A stretch of 64,000 nucleotides of DNA from Saccharothrix saharensis (GTDB taxonomy: Bacteria; Actinomycetota; Actinomycetes; Mycobacteriales; Pseudonocardiaceae). The translations under genes were made by a program, and so were the position numbers. The notes beneath the pieces are model-generated. The model was not told where the DNA came from, ran no database searches, and worked only from the letters and a program-made list of their open reading frames with translations. The stretch covers positions 2,728,001 through 2,792,000 of the forward strand of contig NZ_VFPP01000001.1 of NCBI RefSeq assembly GCF_006716745.1, read 5' to 3'. This document shows positions 10,022 through 18,336 of the stretch, one piece after another; within the stretch, counting starts at the first letter, position 1, and each line of letters begins with the position of its first letter.

Positions 10022-10203
10022 CGACAGTTCCCCAACGCCCAGCCACCGCCGGAAGCGACCAGGCACACAGCCCCTCCGGGACGCTGTCCCCCGCTGCTGC
10101 GCCGACTCACCGAAGAAAAACGCGTTCTGGCGGTGGACCACCCGCTCTCCGACAGCGACCTGCGCCCTCTACCCACCCATCCGACGCGCCGTCCAGGAGC
10201 AAG

Positions 10204-10447
10204 CCCGCCGGTCGGGTCGGCGAACTGCCCCGGCCCGACACCGCCGCGGTGGGCGGCTGGTGGGACCGCCAACACCACCCCGGGATCGACCTCGTCGGAG
10301 CCGACCGCTCTCCCGTCGCCAACCGCATCGACTTCGCCGGGTCGATCAAGTGGATCGGCAGCACCTTCGACCGCCACGACCTCGGAACGGTCCGCCACTC
10401 GGCCGCCGACCTCGTGGTGCGCTCCCACGACGGCGTCGACCGCACGT
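10204..10447 (+). pseudogene. C-terminal fragment of a DUF234-type ATPase
   Basis: The frame from about 10204 reads GGWWDRQHHPGIDLVGADRS then VANRIDFAGSIKWIGSTFDR HDLG in parts. This matches the C-terminal DUF234 domain of archaeal/actinobacterial AAA ATPases, where a restriction-like fold follows the ATPase. The P-loop part is absent and the frame continues past the usual end. It is a truncated relic abutting the ABC exporter gene stop at 10448. Confidence 0.6.
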
Positions 10448-11596
10448 CTAGACCGTCGCCAGCGCTCGTCGTTCGAACACGACCAGCGCGACGACGAGCA
10501 CCACCACCGCCATGCCTGCCAGCACCGCGACCTCGACCAGCACCGACCCCAGCCCGGCCGACGGGCGGGACAGGGTGAGCAGGGCGTCCATCGCCCACGA
10601 GTGCGGGAACAGGTAGCCGATAGTGCCCAGTGCCTCGCCCGCCACCTCGCGCGGCCACAGGCAGCCGCCCAGCATGCCCAGGACGATGCCCACCGGGGGA
10701 CCGATGGCGGGTGCCTGCTGCGGTGAGCGCACGAGGGCGCCGACCAGCATCGCGGCGCCCGTGGCGATCAGGCAGAACAGCGCGACGACCACCCCGACGC
10801 CCAGCGGGTCCCCCCACCGCACGTCGAACAGGAACCGGCTCACCACGATGATCAGCAACGACTGCGCGAGCGCCACCGCGAACCGGCTCAACGCCTCGCC
10901 CAGCAGCACCCGGCTCCGCCGCACCGGTGCGGCCAGGGAGCGGCGGACCATGCCGATGCGGCGGCTCTCGACCAGCGCGGCGGCGACGGCCATCGAGTTG
11001 ACGAACGTGAACAGCAGCAGGTTCGCGGGCGCGGTGTAGGCGAAGCCGGTCGGCTTGCCCGGCTCCTCGCCGCCCGTCGAGGCGACGGTGACCGCCACCG
11101 CCTGCTCCTTCGCCTTGCGCACGTACTCGTCGGCCTGCTCCGGTGACGCGCCCGCCGCCCGCGCCGCGCGGGTCGCCTCCAGCACGGCCGCCACCCTGCC
11201 GACCGCCACGTCGATCTCGCTGCGCGCGGCCATGCCGCTGCCGCTGGTCTGGGTCATGACCAGTTCGAGGTTGGTGTCACCCGGTGTCACGATCAGTCCC
11301 GCGGCCAGCTCACCCTGGCGGACGCCGTCACGGACCTCCTCCTCGGACTCCGCGCGCCGCACCTCCAGCGCCGCGTCGGACTCCAGCTCGGCGACCACGG
11401 CCGCCGACACCGGGTCGGAGGTGTCGGCGACCACGGCCACCGGCAGCTTCGCGTCCGCCGCGTCGCCACCCAGGGCCATGCCGACGAACACGATCGTCAC
11501 GAACGGCATGACGACGATGAAGAACATGCCGACCTTGTCGCGGAGCTGGCGCTTCAGGTTGGCCAGCACCAGCGCGGTGACGGGGCGGGACCTCAC
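10448..11596 (-). CDS. ABC-2 type transporter permease (second subunit)
   Basis: This 382-residue permease has an N-terminal helix (VGMFFIVVMPFVTIVFVGMAL), a long periplasmic domain and five C-terminal helices ending VFERRALATV, the ABC-2/YhgE layout of DrrB-like exporters. A GTG start at 11596 overlaps the upstream permease stop (GTGA). A longer open frame upstream is only antisense-type shadow over that gene. It is the last gene of the 17-gene minus operon and should export the cluster product with 11593-12786 and the ATPase at 12817-13755. Confidence 0.85.
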   Translation of the reverse strand: MRSRPVTALVLANLKRQLRDKVGMFFIVVMPFVTIVFVGMALGGDAADAKLPVAVVADTSDPVSAAVVAELESDAALEVRRAESEEEVRDGVRQGELAAGLIVTPGDTNLELVMTQTSGSGMAARSEIDVAVGRVAAVLEATRAARAAGASPEQADEYVRKAKEQAVAVTVASTGGEEPGKPTGFAYTAPANLLLFTFVNSMAVAAALVESRRIGMVRRSLAAPVRRSRVLLGEALSRFAVALAQSLLIIVVSRFLFDVRWGDPLGVGVVVALFCLIATGAAMLVGALVRSPQQAPAIGPPVGIVLGMLGGCLWPREVAGEALGTIGYLFPHSWAMDALLTLSRPSAGLGSVLVEVAVLAGMAVVVLVVALVVFERRALATV

Positions 11597-12786
11597 GCGA
11601 ACCTCCCCTTGCGGAAGCCGAGCAGCGCCAGCGCGCCGGCGACGACGCCGATGCCGGTGACCACGGCGATCGGCCCGAGCACGGCGGACGGCCCGGCGCC
11701 GGTGCCCGCCAGCTCCGACAGGCCCGCCGACACCCAGCCGTTGGGCGTGATCAGCGAGACGCCGCGCAGCCACTCGGGCAGGTTGTAGACGGGAACGATG
11801 CTGCCGCCCAGGAAGGCGAACACGAACGCCACGCCGAGGGTGTAGCCGTCGGCCTGCGCGTCGGTCTTCGCGCGGCTCGCCACCAGCATCACGATCGCGG
11901 TGGCCGCGAACACGTGCGCCAGCAGCAGCGGGAACACCCCGAGCGGGTCTCCCCAGCTCGCACCGAAGATCAGCACCGACGACAGCCAGGTCGCGCACAT
12001 GCTGACCAGCGCCAGCCCGAACCCGACGGCGCTCTTGCCCACCAGCGCCGTCCACAGCGGCACCGGCGCGGCGCGCATCCGGTCGAGCGTGCCGTTCTGC
12101 CGCTCGGTGAGCAGGCTGCGGGCCGTGGTGCCGACGACGAAGAACGCGAACATCACCGCCATGCCCGCGCCGTAGTGCACGGCGAGGTCCACCCGCCCGC
12201 CCGCGACCGGGTCGCCGACCAGCGACAGCGCGGGCCCCGCCGCGCCGTTCTCCTCGACGAACAGCTGCACCCGGTCGGCGGGCACGCCCGCCTCCAGCGA
12301 CGCGCGCACGGCCAGCGTCCTGGCCTCGACCAGGGCCGAGATCCGATCGACCATGCCGCGCGCCACCACACCCGCCAGCGGCGACTCGGGTGACTCCACG
12401 ACCGACACCTGCCCGCCGCGGCCCGCGCCGACGCCCTCGCTGAACCCGGCGGGGAACACCAGGGCCGCACCCGCCTCGCCGCCGTCGACCGCGCTGCGCG
12501 CCGCGGCCTCGTCCGGGTACTGGCGGAAGGTCAGCACGCCCTTCAGCTCATCGGTGTTCAGCGCTTCGCGCTGCACGCTGGCCGGGAACTCGCCACCGTC
12601 GAGGTCGACCACGCCGATGGTCGCCTTGAGCGGCGGGTCTTCGTCACCGCCGAGCGCCAGCCCGAACAGTGTCGCGAGCATGATCGGCGCGACGAGCGCG
12701 ATCAGCGGCGCGGTGCCGTCCCGCAGCCGCGACCGCAACTCGTGGCCGCCCACGACCAGCAGGGCACGCAAGGTGCTCTTCCCCAA
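11593..12786 (-). CDS. ABC-2 type transporter permease (first subunit)
   Basis: The 397-residue protein has the same layout as the next gene: one N-terminal helix (APLIALVAPIMLATLFGLAL), an extracytoplasmic domain to about residue 190, then five helices. The best start is TTG at 12786, 30 bp after the ATPase gene. No good ATG or GTG with a ribosome site is visible, so the start is uncertain by a few codons. Two different permeases with one ATPase suggest a heterodimeric exporter. Confidence 0.82.
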   Translation of the reverse strand: MGKSTLRALLVVGGHELRSRLRDGTAPLIALVAPIMLATLFGLALGGDEDPPLKATIGVVDLDGGEFPASVQREALNTDELKGVLTFRQYPDEAAARSAVDGGEAGAALVFPAGFSEGVGAGRGGQVSVVESPESPLAGVVARGMVDRISALVEARTLAVRASLEAGVPADRVQLFVEENGAAGPALSLVGDPVAGGRVDLAVHYGAGMAVMFAFFVVGTTARSLLTERQNGTLDRMRAAPVPLWTALVGKSAVGFGLALVSMCATWLSSVLIFGASWGDPLGVFPLLLAHVFAATAIVMLVASRAKTDAQADGYTLGVAFVFAFLGGSIVPVYNLPEWLRGVSLITPNGWVSAGLSELAGTGAGPSAVLGPIAVVTGIGVVAGALALLGFRKGRFA

Positions 12787-12816
12787 GGTTCTCGCCCGTC
12801 CCTAGCTCGGTCCGCG

Positions 12817-13755
12817 TCAGTCGCGCAGGGTGCTGCCGGTGAGGTGCAGGAACGCCGCCTCCAGGTCGGGTTCGACGACCTCGACACCGGTCACGGCGCC
12901 GGCCTCGCCGACGGCGGACAGCAGCGCGGGCAGCAGGTGCCGCCCGCCGGCGACGAGCAACCGGATCGACGACGACCCGGTGACCACCGCCTCGGACACG
13001 CCCTCCACGACCCGCAGCTTCTCGGCCGCCGCGGTGACGTCGCCGTCCAGCGTCAGCTCCACCCGGTCGGTGCCGCCCAGTTCGGCGACCAGCTCGCGCT
13101 TGGTCCCGTCGGCGACCACGCGACCCCGGTCGATGATCCCGACCCGCGTGCACACCCGCTCCACCTCCTCCATGTAGTGCGAGGTGTAGAGCAGGCTCAT
13201 GCCGTCGCCGACCAGCGCCTCGACCCGGTCCAGGATGGCGACGCGGCTCTGCGGGTCCACGCCGACCGTCGGCTCGTCGAGGATGAGCAGGCGCGGCCGG
13301 TGCAGCAGGGCCACGGCGATGTTGGTGCGCCGCTTCATGCCGCCGGAGTAGGTGTCCACCTTGTCGTCGCCGCGATCGGCCAGGCCGACCAGGTCGAGCA
13401 CCTCGCCGATGCGCGAGGCCAGCTCACGCCGCGGCAGGCCGTAGAGCCTGCCGAAGTAGCGCAGGTTCTCCCGGGCGGTCAGCTCCGGGTACAGCGCGAT
13501 CTCCTGCGGCACGTACCCGATCAGCCGCTTGGCGGCCACCGGGTCCTCGCCGACGTCGATGCCGCCGACCCGCACCGAGCCCTCGTCCGGGCGCAGCAGC
13601 CCGACGAGCATGGAGATGGTCGTGGTCTTGCCGGCCCCGTTGGGGCCGAGCAACCCGTACGCCTCCCCCTCGTCGATGTGGAAGCCGACCCGGTCGACCA
13701 CGGTCTTGTCGCCGTACCGCTTGACCAGGCCCTCGCACACCAGCGCAGGCGTCAT
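12817..13755 (-). CDS. ABC transporter ATP-binding protein (DrrA-like)
   Basis: The 312-residue ATPase shows Walker [12 protein letters not shown]-loop [18 protein letters not shown], signature YSGGMKRR, Walker [14 protein letters not shown] and the H-loop [10 protein letters not shown]. These are features of the DrrA/CcmA group that powers ABC-2 antibiotic exporters. Its C-terminal 80 residues form the usual extension after the H-loop. ATG at 13755 is chosen; the frame upstream belongs to the shadow of the beta-helix gene. Export of, and self-resistance to, the cluster product is inferred. Confidence 0.92.
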   Translation of the reverse strand: MTPALVCEGLVKRYGDKTVVDRVGFHIDEGEAYGLLGPNGAGKTTTISMLVGLLRPDEGSVRVGGIDVGEDPVAAKRLIGYVPQEIALYPELTARENLRYFGRLYGLPRRELASRIGEVLDLVGLADRGDDKVDTYSGGMKRRTNIAVALLHRPRLLILDEPTVGVDPQSRVAILDRVEALVGDGMSLLYTSHYMEEVERVCTRVGIIDRGRVVADGTKRELVAELGGTDRVELTLDGDVTAAAEKLRVVEGVSEAVVTGSSSIRLLVAGGRHLLPALLSAVGEAGAVTGVEVVEPDLEAAFLHLTGSTLRD

Positions 13756-13768
13756 GTCATCCTCTCGA

Positions 13769-14797
13769 TCAGGGTCCGCACCCTTCGATCCGCTCCGGCT
13801 GGGAAGCGCCCACCACGTTGTTCCGGAAGCGCTGGTTGCCCGGGTCGGTGCCGATCTGCACGTCGAACGGGCTGTTGCCGGTGACGGTGTTCCACTCGAT
13901 GGAGTTGTCGACCGAGTCGGACCCGCCCCAGTCCGCCGACGACGCCAGCACCAGCGCGGCGCCCATGACCGACGGGCCGCCGGGTTCGTTGCGGTGCAGC
14001 CGGTTGCCGACGATCGAGACCCGCTGGACGCCGATGGCGGCGATGCCGACGCCGGAGATCGGCGGGCCGGCGAAACCCAGCACGCCGGGCTCGTCGCCAC
14101 CGGAGGCCAGGGTGTTGCCGGTGATGTCGTTGTCCGCGACGAGCACGTCGGCGACGCCGCCGGGCAGCTCTCCCTCGTACGTCTGGTGCAGCAGCAGCAC
14201 ACCCGCCGCGTTGCCGTGGCTGCGGTTGCGCACGACCCGGGCGCGGCTGGAGTTGTCGACGAACACGCCGAAGGCGTTGGCGGTGCTCTCGCAGTCGGCG
14301 ATCAGCGCGTCGGCGGCAGGGCAGAACGCCAGCGCGATGCCGCCGTACTGGCTGCCCTCGGCGCGGCAGCGCAGCACCTCCACCTTGGCCGACTCGCGCA
14401 CGTACAGGCCCCACACCGCGTTGTCGACCGACTCGACGTCGACGAGCCGCAGGTCGGTGGCGGTGTGCGCGTAGACGCCCGCGCCGGAGAAGCCGCGCAC
14501 GGTCAGGCCCTCGACGGTCACACCGGGCACGTCGTGCACGGTGATGCCGCTGACCACGTCGGCGGGCGCGTCGTGCAGTGCCGGCACGGCACTGGGCGCG
14601 ACAGCGCCGGGCACGATGACCGTGCGGCCCGCGCCCGCGCCGACGAGCGCCACATCCGGGCGGCCGATCACCAGGCTGCCCTCGTAGGTGCCCTCGGCCA
14701 GGCGCAGCACCGCGCCGGGCGCGCAGGTGTCGAGCGCTTCCTGGACGGAATCCCCCGGTTGAATGCGTACTTCGGCCGCGGCCTCGGTCACGGGCAT
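13769..14797 (-). CDS. Right-handed parallel beta-helix protein without signal peptide
   Basis: The 342-residue protein opens with IQPGDSVQEALDTCAPGAVLRLAEGTYEG split as typical pectate-lyase-fold coil 1. It continues with many repeats of about 22 residues built on V.GNRL, I..N.V.GN and ARVVRNRSHGNAAGV-like rungs (beta-helix domain). There is no signal peptide or membrane anchor, so it should be cytosolic, unlike most pectate-lyase-like enzymes. Its start overlaps the AcpS-like gene by 10 bp and has a GAGGAG ribosome site, so it belongs to the PKS operon. It may act as an isomerase, cyclase or lyase on the polyketide, or bind it. Function unknown. Confidence 0.78.
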   Translation of the reverse strand: MPVTEAAAEVRIQPGDSVQEALDTCAPGAVLRLAEGTYEGSLVIGRPDVALVGAGAGRTVIVPGAVAPSAVPALHDAPADVVSGITVHDVPGVTVEGLTVRGFSGAGVYAHTATDLRLVDVESVDNAVWGLYVRESAKVEVLRCRAEGSQYGGIALAFCPAADALIADCESTANAFGVFVDNSSRARVVRNRSHGNAAGVLLLHQTYEGELPGGVADVLVADNDITGNTLASGGDEPGVLGFAGPPISGVGIAAIGVQRVSIVGNRLHRNEPGGPSVMGAALVLASSADWGGSDSVDNSIEWNTVTGNSPFDVQIGTDPGNQRFRNNVVGASQPERIEGCGP

Positions 14798-15303
14798 CGC
14801 AGCGCTCCTCTCGATGTGGTGGTCAGTATGGCAAGGGCGACGATCAGGTCACCGCGGAAGCCCCAGCGGGCCATGCCGACGACGGCCACGCCGTCGCCGG
14901 GGTCCGCGGAGCGCTCGGTGAGCCGCGCCAGGGCGGCCGAACCGCTGGCGCCGAACACGGTGTAGGCGCACCGCTCGGTCATCGACACCCGGGTGGCCGC
15001 CTCGACCTCGGGCACCGCGGCGGCCAGCAGCGGGTCGGCCCACTCCGCACCGGGCAGCGGCGCCTCGCCGCGCGCTTCGAAGTCGTGCCAGGAGAACCCG
15101 GGCGGCCGGCCGCCGATCGCCTTCACCAGGCACTCCTTCACCGCCACCGTGGCCGCGGTGGCGAGGCCGGGATCGGGGTGCAGGTCGCGCTCGGCGGGTG
15201 AGGTGACGTGCCGGGTGTAGGCGGGCCCGCTGTAGGACATGGCGCGGGTGACCCGGGCGACGTCCACCACGTCCACCCCGAACAGCATCAGCGGCGCGGT
15301 CAC
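14788..15303 (-). CDS. AcpS-like 4'-phosphopantetheinyl transferase, divergent
   Basis: This 171-residue protein aligns with holo-ACP synthase. GVDVVDVARV (residues 9-18) supplies the Mg-binding Asp region, YTRHVTSPAERDL matches the next block, and AVKECLVKAIGG has the KE pair and Lys of the active-site helix. The usual C-terminal SxSHT segment is replaced by VSMTERCAYTVF. It could activate the PKS ACP, or have a structural role if the changed C-terminus prevents CoA binding. The GTG at 15303 overlaps the previous stop (GTGA). Confidence 0.72.
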   Translation of the reverse strand: MTAPLMLFGVDVVDVARVTRAMSYSGPAYTRHVTSPAERDLHPDPGLATAATVAVKECLVKAIGGRPPGFSWHDFEARGEAPLPGAEWADPLLAAAVPEVEAATRVSMTERCAYTVFGASGSAALARLTERSADPGDGVAVVGMARWGFRGDLIVALAILTTTSRGALRCP

Positions 15304-16073
15304 CCGGTGACCCCGTCGAGGAACCGCAGCAGCTCGGCGGTGTAGACCTCGCCGCGCTCGATCATCGGGATGTGCCCGCAGTCCTCGACGGTGACGAACT
15401 CGGTGTTCGCGTGCCGCGGCACCAGTTCGAGCCACGGCTCGATCGGCGTCATGCGGTCGTGGCGGCCCCAGACGTACAGCGACGGGCACGTGACCTTGTC
15501 CATCGCCGGGTCGACCTGGTAGGTCCTGGTGGCGCGGATGCTGCGGGCCATCGCCACCATCGCCGAGCCCTGGCGCAGCAGCTGCGCGGTCGACTCCACC
15601 TGCTCGTCGGTGAACAGCGGTTCACCGTGGAAGAGGGCGGCCAGCATGCGGTCGCGGAACTGCTCGCCCTGCAACCGCACGTCGCCGCGCCGGTCCATGT
15701 TCAGGCCCACGTCGGGGTCGGCGGTCAGGCCGGGCGCGCCGCTGACCACGATGGCCTTCACCCGGTCGGGGAAGCGGCCCGCGAGGTCGATGGCGACCAG
15801 ACCTCCCAGCGAGTTCGCGCAGACCACGACCTCCCGCGCGCCGGCCGCGTCCACGGCCTCCATCAGGGCGTCGCCGAGGCGTTCGATGGAACCCGCGACC
15901 TTCGCGTCCACGCCGCAGATGGGCTCCTCGGTGCGCAGCACCGGCCAGCCGGCGTCGGCGAGGGCGGCGAACGGGTGGTCCCAGATCCAGCCGCCCGCGA
16001 ACAGGGCGGACATGAAGGCCACCAGCGGTCGCCCGCCCGCCGCGGGCTGGTGGTCGGCGGTGAAGACCGTCAT
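15300..16073 (-). CDS. Alpha/beta hydrolase of the PKS operon
   Basis: The 257-residue protein has the alpha/beta-hydrolase fold. The nucleophile Ser88 lies in CANSLGG, a variant of the GxSxG elbow with Ala-Asn before Ser. The acid is probably the Asp in GRHDRMTP and the histidine is in DCGHIPMIE. Possible roles are thioesterase-type chain release, lactonisation or hydrolysis of a polyketide intermediate. It lies between the NTF2/ABM fusion gene (19-bp gap) and the AcpS-like gene (overlapping), inside the operon. Confidence 0.82.
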   Translation of the reverse strand: MTVFTADHQPAAGGRPLVAFMSALFAGGWIWDHPFAALADAGWPVLRTEEPICGVDAKVAGSIERLGDALMEAVDAAGAREVVVCANSLGGLVAIDLAGRFPDRVKAIVVSGAPGLTADPDVGLNMDRRGDVRLQGEQFRDRMLAALFHGEPLFTDEQVESTAQLLRQGSAMVAMARSIRATRTYQVDPAMDKVTCPSLYVWGRHDRMTPIEPWLELVPRHANTEFVTVEDCGHIPMIERGEVYTAELLRFLDGVTG

Positions 16074-16092
16074 CGGGCAACTCCTGGCGTCA

Positions 16093-16941
16093 TCAGAACA
16101 GGGGGTCGGGGGTCGGGGTGGTGCCGCACGCGCAGGTCCTGCCCGCGCCCGCGTCGACCACCTCCTCGCAGTCGGGGCAGCGCAGGTGCAGGCTCTGCCG
16201 CTCCAGCACCCACACGCTGGTGTACGCCCCGGTGCACAGGCCGCTGCGGAAGAACTTCCGCAGGGACCGCTGGTGCGGCCGCGCGTGCACGGCGCGGACC
16301 GACTCCGGGCGGTCGAAGGCGCTGATCGTGTACTTGCGGGTGCCGATCTCGAACGTGCCCACGCCGAGGAAGCCCTTCGAGGCGCGCAGCGACTTGACCA
16401 CCTCGGTGCTGAGCAGGTCGACGTCCGCACCCTCGACCTCGTCGCGGAAGTCCAGGTAGGTGAACGCGAGCACCTGCGGGTAGTCGGTCCTGCCCATCGT
16501 GGTGCGCGCGCTGATGCCGTACTCCTGCACCTCGTCGTGGTCGAGGACGAAGCGTGCCGTGTGGCCCAGCGACGAGGCCAGCGCGACCCGGTCGAAGTGG
16601 CGGCGCACCCGCACCGCGCCGTCCACGACGGTCAGCACGTCCGCGCCGACCACCGCCGCCGCAGCGCCCGTTCCCGGTATCCCCAGGTAGGGGGCGCGGT
16701 GCGTGGCGGCCAGGGTCCAGGTGAGCACGGCGGTGTCGCCCGCGTCGGCGGCCGGCGCGAAGTCGAGCACGAGGTCCGGGAACCGGGTCAGCACGGCCTC
16801 GACGTGCGCGACGAGGTCGGCGCCCGACACCGGCTCCGGGGTGTCCGGGTCGGCGAACTCCGCCACCGCGTCCGCGATGGCGGCGGCGTCGCGGGCGCGC
16901 CAGGCCGCGGTCCACCGCGCGGCGGTCTCGATCAGGTCCAT
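16093..16941 (-). CDS. SnoaL/NTF2-like domain fused to an ABM-like domain and a zinc ribbon
   Basis: The 282-residue protein appears to have three parts. Residues 1-130 look like a SnoaL/NTF2 fold (AARWTAAWRARDAAAIADAV, with conserved HRAPYLGIPGTG). Residues about 140-240 look like a dimeric alpha/beta-barrel of the antibiotic monooxygenase/DUF type (VLAFTYLDFRDEV). The C-terminus is a four-Cys zinc ribbon (RCPDC then CACG). SnoaL-type domains cyclise or hydroxylate aromatic polyketides and ABM domains are cofactor-free oxygenases. ATG at 16941 overlaps the preceding gene by 10 bp. A role in ring closure is inferred; the combination is unfamiliar to me. Confidence 0.65.
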   Translation of the reverse strand: MDLIETAARWTAAWRARDAAAIADAVAEFADPDTPEPVSGADLVAHVEAVLTRFPDLVLDFAPAADAGDTAVLTWTLAATHRAPYLGIPGTGAAAAVVGADVLTVVDGAVRVRRHFDRVALASSLGHTARFVLDHDEVQEYGISARTTMGRTDYPQVLAFTYLDFRDEVEGADVDLLSTEVVKSLRASKGFLGVGTFEIGTRKYTISAFDRPESVRAVHARPHQRSLRKFFRSGLCTGAYTSVWVLERQSLHLRCPDCEEVVDAGAGRTCACGTTPTPDPLF

Positions 16942-17375
16942 GCGGTCACCGCTTCCAGGTCGTGGTCCTCGGGGAGCCGGGCCGAGGTCAGTGCCACTGC
17001 GAACGCCAGGTCGGCGGTGTGGCTGACGGAGACCCGGATGCGGGTGCCCGCCGCCTCCCTGCCGTCCAGCACGCCGATCAGGCGCACGCCCGGCGGGTGG
17101 CCGTGCAGGCAGGCCGCCGTGCGGTCGCACAGGGGCGCGGGCACGGGCAGCACCTCCACCGCGCCCAGGTGCTCCGCGGTCACGGGCTCGTCCAGCAGGC
17201 GCAGCACGGCGTACTTGGCCGCGAGCCTGCCCGCCCAGTGCTGGAGGGTGCGCCCGGCGCCGGACCGCAGCCGTTCCGGGCGGGTGAACACGACCTCCAG
17301 CGGCATCGGCTCGACCAGCTGCCACGGTGCGGTCAGCCCGCCGAAGGAGACCGCGGCACTTCCCCACGTGGTCAT
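16932..17375 (-). CDS. AcpS-like protein lacking catalytic acids
   Basis: The 147-residue protein resembles holo-ACP synthase at TRPERLRSGAGRTLQHWAGR, then LAAKYAVLRLLDEP and the CoA-binding VSVSHTADLAFAVAL. The GxD motif is missing from the N-terminus and the active-site Glu of the KE pair is Tyr (AAKYAV). It retains exactly the SHT motif that the other AcpS-like protein of this operon (14788-15303) has lost. It may be a non-catalytic ACP-docking protein or may work with its partner. ATG overlaps the transacylase stop (ATGA). Confidence 0.68.
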   Translation of the reverse strand: MTTWGSAAVSFGGLTAPWQLVEPMPLEVVFTRPERLRSGAGRTLQHWAGRLAAKYAVLRLLDEPVTAEHLGAVEVLPVPAPLCDRTAACLHGHPPGVRLIGVLDGREAAGTRIRVSVSHTADLAFAVALTSARLPEDHDLEAVTAWT

Positions 17376-18286
17376 GCCGCGGGCTCCGGGCGGCGCAACC
17401 TCCGCACGGCGGCCGGGTCGGCCATGCTGACGCACCGCGCGCCGACGCCGCGCAGCAGCCCGGCGAGCACCTTGCTGTCGCCGACCTCGACCAGGGTCTC
17501 GGCGTCGGCGAGCACGCGCATCGTCTCGGTCCACCGCACCCGAGCGGTGAGCTGCGCGATCAGCGCGTCCACGATGGTCGGCAGGTCCGTGGTCGGCTCC
17601 GCGGTCGCATTCGGCACCACCGGGACGCGAGGCGGCCGCATCGGTGTCGCGCGCACCGCCTCGGCCCAGCCGTCCAGCGCTCCCGCCATCAGCGGCGAGT
17701 GGAACGCGTTGCTCACCTTGAGCGCCACCACCTTGCGGGCGCCGGCGGCTGTGGCCAGCGCCACGAGCCGGTCGACGGCCCCGGTCGCGCCGGAGACCAC
17801 GGTGTGGTCCGGCGCGTTCTCCAGGCCGACGACCAGCGGCTCACCCGGTCGGGCGGCCTCGGCGGACAGCTCCTCCACCCGCTGCGGCGTCAACCCCAGC
17901 ACGGCGGTCATGCCACCGGTGTCGGGCAGGTCCGCCATCAGCCGGGCGCGGTCGGCGACCAGGCGCAGCGCGGTGTCGACGTCCAGCACGCCCGCCGCGC
18001 ACAGCGCGCTGATCTCGCCGACGCTGTGCCCGGCGACGATGTCCGGCTCCACGCCGCGTCCACCCAGGACCGCGAGCGCGGCGAGGTTGCACGCGGTCAC
18101 GGCGGGCTGCGCGTGCGCAGTGTCGACGAGCTTGTCCAGCGGCCCGCGGGCGCACAGCTCCGACACCGGCTCGGGCAGCAGCTCGTCGGCGCGCGCGAGC
18201 ACCGCCGCGCCCGCCGGGTCGCGGCGCAGCCAGCCGCCCATGCCGATCCGGACCGTGCCTTGACCGGGGAACACGAAGCCGATCAC
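17372..18286 (-). CDS. Malonyl-CoA:ACP transacylase
   Basis: This 304-residue enzyme has the FPGQG opening (residues 6-10), active-site GHSVGE with Ser88, the carboxylate-binding Arg in ADRARLM (Arg113) and the catalytic His196 in SNAFHSP. It loads malonyl (or a related extender) units on the ACP. A dedicated copy inside a type II PKS operon is unusual because most such systems borrow FabD. GTG at 18286 has a GGAGG site. Some signature positions (VSNAFHSP) are typical of FabD-like rather than methylmalonyl-specific enzymes. Confidence 0.9.
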   Translation of the reverse strand: MIGFVFPGQGTVRIGMGGWLRRDPAGAAVLARADELLPEPVSELCARGPLDKLVDTAHAQPAVTACNLAALAVLGGRGVEPDIVAGHSVGEISALCAAGVLDVDTALRLVADRARLMADLPDTGGMTAVLGLTPQRVEELSAEAARPGEPLVVGLENAPDHTVVSGATGAVDRLVALATAAGARKVVALKVSNAFHSPLMAGALDGWAEAVRATPMRPPRVPVVPNATAEPTTDLPTIVDALIAQLTARVRWTETMRVLADAETLVEVGDSKVLAGLLRGVGARCVSMADPAAVRRLRRPEPAA

Positions 18287-18336
18287 CTGCGAACCTCCAG
18301 TCTCCTGCGCTGCCTTGCCGACGAGCCGGGCGCCGA

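Larger units (their letters stand above)
9639..10447. other. Decayed stretch at the left edge of the biosynthetic cluster
   Basis: No intact gene. It contains a transposase fragment at 9842-10021 and the C-terminal piece of a DUF234 ATPase at 10204-10447 (listed separately). The DNA between them shows no recognisable domain in any frame. Confidence 0.6.
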
